From contig CAIVAT010000095.1 in the NCBI GenBank assembly GCA_903903985.1, positions 1 to 64,000 on the forward strand: a stretch of 64,000 bases of DNA. The letters run 5' to 3'. Of this stretch, positions 58,609-64,000 are shown piece after piece. The translations under genes were made by a program, and so were the position numbers. The stretch's first letter is position 1; every line of letters begins with the position of its first letter. Source of the DNA: an uncultured Bacteroidales bacterium (GTDB taxonomy: Bacteria; Bacteroidota; Bacteroidia; Bacteroidales; FEN-979). Below the pieces are notes generated by a model. It did no database searches and was not told the DNA's origin. It saw only the letters and a list, made by a program, of their open reading frames with translations.

Positions 58609-59394
58609 TCAGGATCTTCCGATCAAATCGAGGATTCCATTGATGAAGGTGAGGGGGTGCGGCGGATTCCCGGGAACATAGAGATCCACAGGATGGATGT
58701 CTAAAAATTCCCGGTTAATTGCCGCACTTCCGCTGAAAATACCGCTGCTGATGGCATCGGTACCTGCCAGGATGATCAGTTTCGGGGATGGGATGGCATC
58801 ATAACAGATCTGAAGGGCTTCGGACATGTTTTGTGAAATGGGGCCGGTGATGACGATGCCGTCGGCATGGCGGGGTGAAGCAACGAATTCAATGCCATAC
58901 CGGCCCATGTCGAAGTTCACATTCCCGGATGCATTCAGTTCCATTTCGGTTGAATTATCACCTGCCGCCGAAACCTGGCGAAGTTTCAGCGCGTGCCTGA
59001 AAAATGAGTGAATTTCATTTCGTACCCGGGCGGGATCAAGCCTTACAGGCTGATCGGTTCCGGAGGCAACCATGAGCCGCTCCCGGATATTGGTGGCGAT
59101 CTTATGGTCGTTGGTAAACCTGATCCTGCCGGGAAGTGCAAATTCACACTCCCTGCAGAAGACACATTTTCCCAGGTCGATCGTACAAGTGACAGAAAGC
59201 CCGCCTTGAACAGTGGCATTCACTTCGATCGCGTTGACAGGACACATGTTGCTGATCATCTCTGTTTCACCAACGCTGATATCGCCGCTGATGACCGGGC
59301 GGCCACGGAAAATTTCAGGCAGCACAGCATTTCGAAGGTCCGGAACAAATTGCATTCCATGACGGCGAAAAATGTTGATCTCTTTTAATGGCAT
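58609..59394 (-). CDS. Ferredoxin-NuoB-like fusion subunit of an Ehr-type complex (N2 ligands lost)
   Basis: A 261-residue fusion. The N-terminal part (about 35-95) is a ferredoxin-like domain with Cys51-Pro and Cys77-x2-Cys80-x2-Cys83, enough for one [4Fe-4S] cluster. The C-terminal part (about 125-261) aligns with hydrogenase-4/complex I small subunits (HyfI, HycG, NuoB): VSAAGDNSTEMEL, SPRHADGIVITGPISQNM, HPVDLYVPGNPPHPL. The four N2-cluster cysteines are replaced: Asp146 and Thr149 in place of GGCNGC, Asp213 for the third, Asn243 in VPGNPP for VPGCPP. It is last in an operon with the other complex subunits, 141 nt after the large-subunit gene, the gap holding an 8-bp tandem repeat. Confidence 0.88.
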   Translation of the reverse strand: MPLKEINIFRRHGMQFVPDLRNAVLPEIFRGRPVISGDISVGETEMISNMCPVNAIEVNATVQGGLSVTCTIDLGKCVFCRECEFALPGRIRFTNDHKIATNIRERLMVASGTDQPVRLDPARVRNEIHSFFRHALKLRQVSAAGDNSTEMELNASGNVNFDMGRYGIEFVASPRHADGIVITGPISQNMSEALQICYDAIPSPKLIILAGTDAISSGIFSGSAAINREFLDIHPVDLYVPGNPPHPLTFINGILDLIGRS

Positions 59395-59497
59395 TTCTGA
59401 TTTATTAGTTTTCGCATAATCCCGCGCCTACGGTGCGGGAAACCACTTGATTTCTGCCGGGCTTGCAAATTGGAACTCCGACGCAGCTTAATGACTC

Positions 59498-59533
59498 TAC
59501 CCTGTTACCCTGTTACCCTGTTACCCTGTTACC
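59498..59533. repeat. 8-bp tandem repeat TACCCTGT (four copies plus half)
   Basis: Four perfect TACCCTGT units and a trailing TACC. The array is in the 141-nt gap between two subunit genes of the Ehr-like complex, 104 nt upstream of the ferredoxin-NuoB-like start codon. Confidence 0.9.
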
Positions 59534-59535
59534 AT

Positions 59536-61053
59536 TTATAAATCGTTCCCGCAATAACTCAGGTTAAAACTCTTGTTGCACAATGGAAAATCAGAAATTT
59601 CCTGGTTTCTTACCGCAAGTGCCAGTGCCATCCAGTTGTGCAGGGACGGGTCTTTCGCTTTATAATGAACCATCCTGCCGGTATCATCTGTGATGGCAAC
59701 ATGGCAGATCTCTCCCCGCCATCCTTCAACAAGCGAAATTGCCAGGGATTGTTTTTGATTTTCTATTTTCCCAATCGTCAATTGTAAATCGTAAATCGTA
59801 AATTCTTCCAATAGTTCCCTGATCACTGCCATGGATTTTTCCACTTCCAGTTTGCGCAACATGGCCCTGGACCAAACATCTCCTTTATGCAGCATCACAG
59901 GTTCATAAGAGTGTTCAATGTATGTTGAAAAAGGGTGTGACCAGCGGATATCCCGGTACATTCCGCTGCTTTTTGCAGCCATTCCCACCGCACCGATCAA
60001 CGATGCCTGCATGGTCGTCACTTTTCCCGTCCCCTCAAAACGGCCAAGGACACTGGGCAGGGAGAATATCCGATCGGTAATCTGAATAAACCGGCCCTCC
60101 ACTTCTTTCAGGTTTTTTAAAATCACAGCACTGATTTCAGCGGTCAGCGGGTAATGGCTCCCACCGGGCCGGATCAATCCTTTCCCGAACCTGTTGCCGC
60201 ACCAAAGCTGGGTTGTATTGATGATGATGGTCCGCAGGGCCTCGTTCACCACCTGCCCGAACTGGTAGGCGATGTCGGTGCAAAGTGCTGCGGTGTCGCC
60301 AAGATGGACCGCAATCCGTTCGAGTTCAAGGGCGATGATCCTTTCGGCAGATAATTGCGGGGAAACAGTGATCCCTGCCAGCGATTCAATCAAAGCCGCA
60401 TATGTCAGCGCATGGCCGACCACGGTATCGCCGGCAATGCTTTCAGCCAGGATGGATTGTTCCAAAACACCCTGCTTTTGTATAAATAACTGCTCCACCC
60501 CACGGTGCTGGTAACCCAGGTGAATTTCAAGATGAAGGACCTGTTCCCCATGACAAATAAAGCGAAAATGGCCCGGCTCGATGATGCCTGCATGGATGGG
60601 ACCTACTCCCACTTCATGAAGTTCAACCCCTTCGATGGTATAAAAAGGATAGTTGTTCATCGTTTGCGCCTGATCAGCCCGGTTGGATGGATAGCGGATG
60701 GGCTTCAACCAGGGATGGTCCGGAAAATTGATGCCGAAGTTTTCATGGATTTCACGCTCAAAAACATGAAACTGAAAATGTTTTGCGGTAATTGATGAAA
60801 GTGAAACAGCAGGTTCCAGAGGATGTTCATGCGAGAAAATCAAAATGGCATGGTTTTCATCAGCGGCCATGCAGCAGATAAACTTATATTTCCCGGTCTG
60901 AGGCAGAACAAAATAGGCGATGCAATGGGTTCCCTCTTCGCCCATCAGGCGGTCGAGGAATAACAGGAAGTCATCATATTTTAAAACCGGAATATCATCC
61001 AGGATTACCGTTCCCGGATTGGTCAGCAATTCGATATACCTGTTGTCTATCAT
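59536..61053 (-). CDS. NuoCD/HycE-like large subunit of an Ehr-type complex (NiFe ligands lost)
   Basis: A 505-residue fusion of NuoC-like (about 1-125, with FHVFEREIHENFGINFPDHP) and NuoD/HycE-like (about 140-505) parts. In group 4 NiFe hydrogenases the metal is held by two CxxC motifs. The first, normally in ERVCGICGHTHS, is here ESIAGDTVVGHA (residues 204-215), with no Cys. The second, normally DPCYSC near the C-terminus, is here NLSYCG (497-502). No NiFe site can form. RPGGSHYPLT and DFPLCNKSFNLS are well conserved, so the fold is kept. The stretch TIYDLQLTIGKIENQKQ (419-435) is encoded by an inserted repeat. TAATG overlap links it to the preceding antiporter-like gene. Confidence 0.9.
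   Translation of the reverse strand: MIDNRYIELLTNPGTVILDDIPVLKYDDFLLFLDRLMGEEGTHCIAYFVLPQTGKYKFICCMAADENHAILIFSHEHPLEPAVSLSSITAKHFQFHVFEREIHENFGINFPDHPWLKPIRYPSNRADQAQTMNNYPFYTIEGVELHEVGVGPIHAGIIEPGHFRFICHGEQVLHLEIHLGYQHRGVEQLFIQKQGVLEQSILAESIAGDTVVGHALTYAALIESLAGITVSPQLSAERIIALELERIAVHLGDTAALCTDIAYQFGQVVNEALRTIIINTTQLWCGNRFGKGLIRPGGSHYPLTAEISAVILKNLKEVEGRFIQITDRIFSLPSVLGRFEGTGKVTTMQASLIGAVGMAAKSSGMYRDIRWSHPFSTYIEHSYEPVMLHKGDVWSRAMLRKLEVEKSMAVIRELLEEFTIYDLQLTIGKIENQKQSLAISLVEGWRGEICHVAITDDTGRMVHYKAKDPSLHNWMALALAVRNQEISDFPLCNKSFNLSYCGNDL
59774..59803. repeat. Repeat insert in the large-subunit gene
   Basis: The plus strand has ATCGTCAATTG followed by two TAAATCG units. It encodes FTIYDLQLTIGK on the minus strand, a peptide type generated by a dispersed Bacteroidota repeat. 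The same TAAATCGTAAATCGTA occurs at 27125-27140. Confidence 0.65.
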
Positions 61054-62510
61054 TATTTCGGCAGTGACTGGATGATTGATTCGATGAGTTGGCGAAACGG
61101 CTCAGGCTGAGCAAAGCAAATGAAAATAACCAAACCGAACAAAATGAACTGGCTGGCCGACTGCCACGGATTTACCTTTTGCAGGTCATGCAGTGGTTTT
61201 TCACGTGGCTGTGAGTAGACGATGTGTAACACCCTTGTAAGCAATGCGTACAGCACAAAGCACAGCAACAGGGCGACAACCACCATGAGCCACCAGGCCC
61301 TGTTTGCAACCAGTGCTTTCATTAAATACAGTTCTGAAATGAACATCCCGGATGGCGGGATGGCTGTGATGCAAAGAAACCCCAGCAACAGTGCCGTGGC
61401 ACCGGCAGGATAGAGCGACATGTAATTTCCCGATTCGTCGAGTTTGTAAGTACCCATCACTTTATACGATTGCCCCATCTGGTAAAATAATCCGGCCTTT
61501 GTAAACGAATGAAGAACAATGTGGAGTATGGCGGCATAGTAGCCTATTCCGCCGATGCCGAGCGCGATGGCAACAATCCCCATGTTTTCGAGGCTTGAAT
61601 AGGCCAGCATCCGTTTGTTGTGTTTTGCTTTGAGCATATATCCTGCAGAGACAAGCAAGGACAGTACACCGGATAAAATCAGCACATGGTTCATAAAAGG
61701 CAGAATGGTGGTGGCTGAGAATAGTGCGTAGATGCGGAAAATAGCAAGAAATCCTACATTCATCAACGTGGTGGATATAAAAGCACTGATGGGCGGCGGT
61801 GAAACGGTGTGGGCATCCACGGTGACGGTGTGCATCGGGAAGAGGCCCATTTTGGTACTATAACCTACCAGGACAAACACAAATGCTATTTTAAGATATA
61901 GCGGGTTGGCCATTTTCGCAATATCAGTAATGCTGTCGAATGAAAGGTGCAACAAACGCGCATCATGAACGGTAAATCCGAGAAATAAAATACCGAGGTA
62001 CGCCAGGGCGATCCCTACAGAACATACAAACACATACTTCCAGGTTGCTTCCAGCGCCATTGGCGTGCGGTCGTGATAAATGAGTGCCGCAACCGCCAGT
62101 GTGGTCGCCTCCACGAAGATCCAGACGATGGTCATCCCATTGGCCAGGTATGCCCCCGACATTGCAGCGATCAGCGCGATCAGTGCAGCGTGATAGATGG
62201 AATAAACCCGTGGTCCGGCATCCTTCACATAAATAAAACCATGGTAAACAGTGGTGATGGTGAGTATCGAAAGAATGGACAGCAGTAAAACACCCAACGG
62301 ATCGAAGGTGAAATAATCCAAAACGGTTTCACCAAGATGGAGCCAGGCAAATCCTGAAAACGCAATATGAACGGCTACGTATAATATCGTCAGCAAGCGT
62401 GCCAGGGATTTGTGATGCACAAATCCCACAACTGTCGCCGTCAGGAGCGAAATCCCGAAAAACCCAATCAATATAAATCCGGCATCAACCATGGTTTCGA
62501 TATACCTCAT
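61053..62510 (-). CDS. HyfF/NuoN-like antiporter-type membrane subunit
   Basis: A 485-residue integral membrane protein with about 13-14 hydrophobic helices, homologous to the Mrp-antiporter-like subunits of complex I and hydrogenase 4. The family signature is present: YSTKMGLFPMHTVTVDAHT followed by VSPPPISAFIST, including the conserved Lys and His of the proton channel and a second Lys in HSFTKAGLFYQ. It should move protons or sodium ions coupled to the electron-transfer arm. Its stop overlaps the start of the large-subunit gene by one base, and it begins at ATG 62510, 65 nt after the HyfE-like gene. Confidence 0.92.
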   Translation of the reverse strand: MRYIETMVDAGFILIGFFGISLLTATVVGFVHHKSLARLLTILYVAVHIAFSGFAWLHLGETVLDYFTFDPLGVLLLSILSILTITTVYHGFIYVKDAGPRVYSIYHAALIALIAAMSGAYLANGMTIVWIFVEATTLAVAALIYHDRTPMALEATWKYVFVCSVGIALAYLGILFLGFTVHDARLLHLSFDSITDIAKMANPLYLKIAFVFVLVGYSTKMGLFPMHTVTVDAHTVSPPPISAFISTTLMNVGFLAIFRIYALFSATTILPFMNHVLILSGVLSLLVSAGYMLKAKHNKRMLAYSSLENMGIVAIALGIGGIGYYAAILHIVLHSFTKAGLFYQMGQSYKVMGTYKLDESGNYMSLYPAGATALLLGFLCITAIPPSGMFISELYLMKALVANRAWWLMVVVALLLCFVLYALLTRVLHIVYSQPREKPLHDLQKVNPWQSASQFILFGLVIFICFAQPEPFRQLIESIIQSLPK

Positions 62511-62575
62511 CCCCTAACCCATTCACCGACACGGAGAAGCGGAATTTCCTCTTCAAAGAGAGAAGGGGGTCATTG

Positions 62576-63193
62576 TTAATCATCTTTCAACATTGTTAAT
62601 TCGTGGGCACTTTGCTTCAGGCGCATCACAAATATTCCAAGGATCAGCACGCTGACAAAAATATCGAGCAGGATACCGATATTGATCAGCATCGGCATCT
62701 CGCTCCCGATCGCCATGGAGAGCAACAAAACGGCATTTTCAATCACCAGGAATCCCACGAGGTGAGAAAAAATCTTTTTATGCGAAATGATCATAAAAAG
62801 CCCTGTGAACACTGCAAAGAATGCCACGATGAAGTATATCATGGTTGCCGGGGCAGTGCTCATGGAAAATGAAACAACAATGCTCAGTAAAAGTCCCATG
62901 GTGACAAAGATCAGGGAATAAAACCCTGGTAAAGCCTTGTCGTGAACCCTTGCTTCCCCCGTTTTGCTGATGATGCGGAACAAGAGGAACGGGACAACGA
63001 GCACTTTGAATACCAGTGTTTCTACGGCCACGAAGATCAAGGTTGCCAGCGTGATGGCATGCAACTCAAGAAAAGACAATACAAAAAGCAATACTCCCTG
63101 GAACCCGATCAACCCGGCATATATCGGAAATCGTTCTGTCATGCTGAGATAGATCAGGGTGATGGCAAAAACGATAACAAGCAGGACATTCAT
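62576..63193 (-). CDS. HyfE-like (NuoK-containing) membrane subunit
   Basis: A 205-residue membrane protein with about six to seven hydrophobic helices. VGFLVIENAVLLLSMAIG resembles the conserved NuoK helix with a membrane-embedded Glu, and the length is close to HyfE of Escherichia coli hydrogenase 4. It lies 2 nt after the HyfC-like gene and 65 nt before the HyfF-like gene on the same strand. Expected to be part of the ion-translocating membrane arm. Confidence 0.88.
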   Translation of the reverse strand: MNVLLVIVFAITLIYLSMTERFPIYAGLIGFQGVLLFVLSFLELHAITLATLIFVAVETLVFKVLVVPFLLFRIISKTGEARVHDKALPGFYSLIFVTMGLLLSIVVSFSMSTAPATMIYFIVAFFAVFTGLFMIISHKKIFSHLVGFLVIENAVLLLSMAIGSEMPMLINIGILLDIFVSVLILGIFVMRLKQSAHELTMLKDD

Positions 63194-63195
63194 CT

Positions 63196-64000
63196 TCAGA
63201 TCATTTTAAAAGTGATCAACAATACCAGGATAAAGGCCACCAGGGCGATCGAATTCAGGGTGACGATGAATTGCGGGTTCCTCACAAGTTTCTTCCTTGC
63301 CCTGAATGATTCCATGAGCCCGATCAGCGCTGCAAACACTATCTGGACGATGAAATAGACCCCAAACTGCATGACGGCGATCCACCCGTGCCCGATATTA
63401 TTCACCATTCCATTCCCACTGTTCAATATCAATTGTTCACCGTTCACGATTAACTGCCGTGCATCCACAGGCACCAAAAAGTTTGCAATGAGCAATCCAT
63501 ACGTGGCGAATTTCAGCGTGGTGCCGATGTGAACCAGTGCCAGGTCAAATCCGCTGTGGTCAAGGATCATCACCTCGTGGATCATGGTCAGTTCGAGATG
63601 TGTTTTCGGATCATCCACCGGCATGCGGCTGTTTTCAATCATCGCGATCTGTACCAGCAAATAGACTGCTATGAACCCGATGATGAAAGAGTTATGTCCG
63701 GCAAACTGAAACGTGTCAAAGATCTGATGCATAGATGTATGGCCGGTCAACAATGCCAGTGTGCCGAATAAAATAAAAAACGCAGGTTCAGCCAGCATGG
63801 AATAAAGCGCTTCACGATTTGCGCCCATCCCTTCAAAACTGCTGCCGGTATCAAGCGCACCAAGGATGAAAAAGAATTTACCAAGGGCAAGAAGGTAGGC
63901 AAAAAGCACAAAATCGCCTTCAAACCCCAAAGACGAATTCATCCCGGGAAAAGGGAGCAAAAGAAGGGCGCAAATCACGGTTGCCAGGTAGACTGACGGG
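63196..64000 (-). CDS. HyfC/NuoH-like membrane subunit (partial, right edge)
   Basis: The frame stays open to the window edge (upstream codons encode PSVYLATVICALLLL), so the true start lies beyond 64000; the GTG at 63978 is only an internal candidate. At least 267 residues with about seven hydrophobic helices are visible. The motif NSRMPVDDPKTHLELTMIHE is the HyfC/NuoH signature with its acidic residues, followed by DHSGFDLALV. A loop near DARQLIVNGEQLILNSGNG is encoded by an inserted repeat (63421-63458). It is the first visible gene of the complex operon; a HyfB-like gene is expected upstream. Confidence 0.9.
   Translation of the reverse strand, partial: PSVYLATVICALLLLPFPGMNSSLGFEGDFVLFAYLLALGKFFFILGALDTGSSFEGMGANREALYSMLAEPAFFILFGTLALLTGHTSMHQIFDTFQFAGHNSFIIGFIAVYLLVQIAMIENSRMPVDDPKTHLELTMIHEVMILDHSGFDLALVHIGTTLKFATYGLLIANFLVPVDARQLIVNGEQLILNSGNGMVNNIGHGWIAVMQFGVYFIVQIVFAALIGLMESFRARKKLVRNPQFIVTLNSIALVAFILVLLITFKMI
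63421..63458. repeat. GTTCA-rich repeat insert in the HyfC-like gene
   Basis: The plus strand carries GTTCAATATCAATTGTTCAC and then CGTTCACGATTAAC, typical of short repeats found between Bacteroidota genes. In frame it encodes QLIVNGEQLILN in a loop between two membrane helices. Confidence 0.6.

Noticed and set aside
58609..64000. Annotation as hydrogenase 4 or formate hydrogenlyase
   Set aside because: Gene order fits, but all NiFe-binding cysteines and all N2-cluster cysteines are missing, so hydrogenase activity cannot be claimed.

Overview
The window reads as a chromosomal segment of a Bacteroidota bacterium, most likely an anaerobic or microaerobic Bacteroidales relative. The evidence is four secreted proteins with C-terminal domains of the type IX secretion (T9SS) sorting type, several FISUMP-domain surface proteins, a TonB-dependent receptor locus, a BlaI/BlaR1 pair with a TonB-like tail on the receptor, and promoters of the Bacteroidota form (TTG, about 17-22 nt, then TAnnTTTG). 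Base composition looks mid-range and even (judged by eye, not computed). I found no rRNA, tRNA, CRISPR array or prophage.

Layout: 1-120 is the tail of a probable transposase. 222-6155 holds three tandem FISUMP surface proteins (minus). 6498-18613 is mostly minus-strand housekeeping and regulatory genes: a TMTC-like membrane TPR protein, iron superoxide dismutase, a CtpA-type protease, a GH24 lysozyme, a TPR protein with BlaR1/BlaI, and a 2-hydroxyacid pair (Ldh-type oxidoreductase and LhgO). One plus-strand alpha/beta hydrolase (11526-12473) lies inside this block. 18723-22140 (plus) has an NAD-dependent epimerase, an acyl-CoA ligase and an HdeD-like membrane protein. 22311-28701 (plus) is a three-gene module of a membrane-anchored trypsin-like protease, a secreted protein with a barrel-like tail, and a cytosolic lipase-like hydrolase. 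28726-32828 carries a TPR-receptor adenylate cyclase, a small anchored protein and a universal stress protein.

32971-36604 is the most striking region. Two small secreted paralogues, each with its own terminator, share a conserved 80-nt promoter cassette and an upstream CGTA-N4-TACG inverted repeat. They flank a PAS histidine kinase and a NarL/LuxR-type response regulator. I read this as a self-contained two-component regulon with twin secreted outputs.

36623-53343 contains a CBM48-repeat protein coupled to a retropepsin-like protease, two tandem T9SS paralogues, an IS200-like transposase framed by inverted REP-like hairpins, a cobalamin-type radical SAM protein, a 3-hydroxyacyl-CoA dehydrogenase homologue with altered active-site positions, acetate kinase, and two Asp-box T9SS proteins. 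It ends in a TonB receptor operon whose second gene is a plugless barrel duplicate. 53711-58603 encodes a 1630-residue FISUMP protein with 13 tandem 90-residue repeats. 58609-64000 (minus) is an energy-converting-hydrogenase-like membrane complex that has lost both the NiFe ligands and the N2 iron-sulfur ligands, as in Ehr-type complexes; it continues past the right edge.

Several families of short repeats (GAATATTGAA-type inverted repeats, TAAATCGTAAATCGTA, GTTCA-rich and GACCCTGACGGGGTC-type hairpins) recur between genes and also inside open reading frames, where they add short in-frame peptides.
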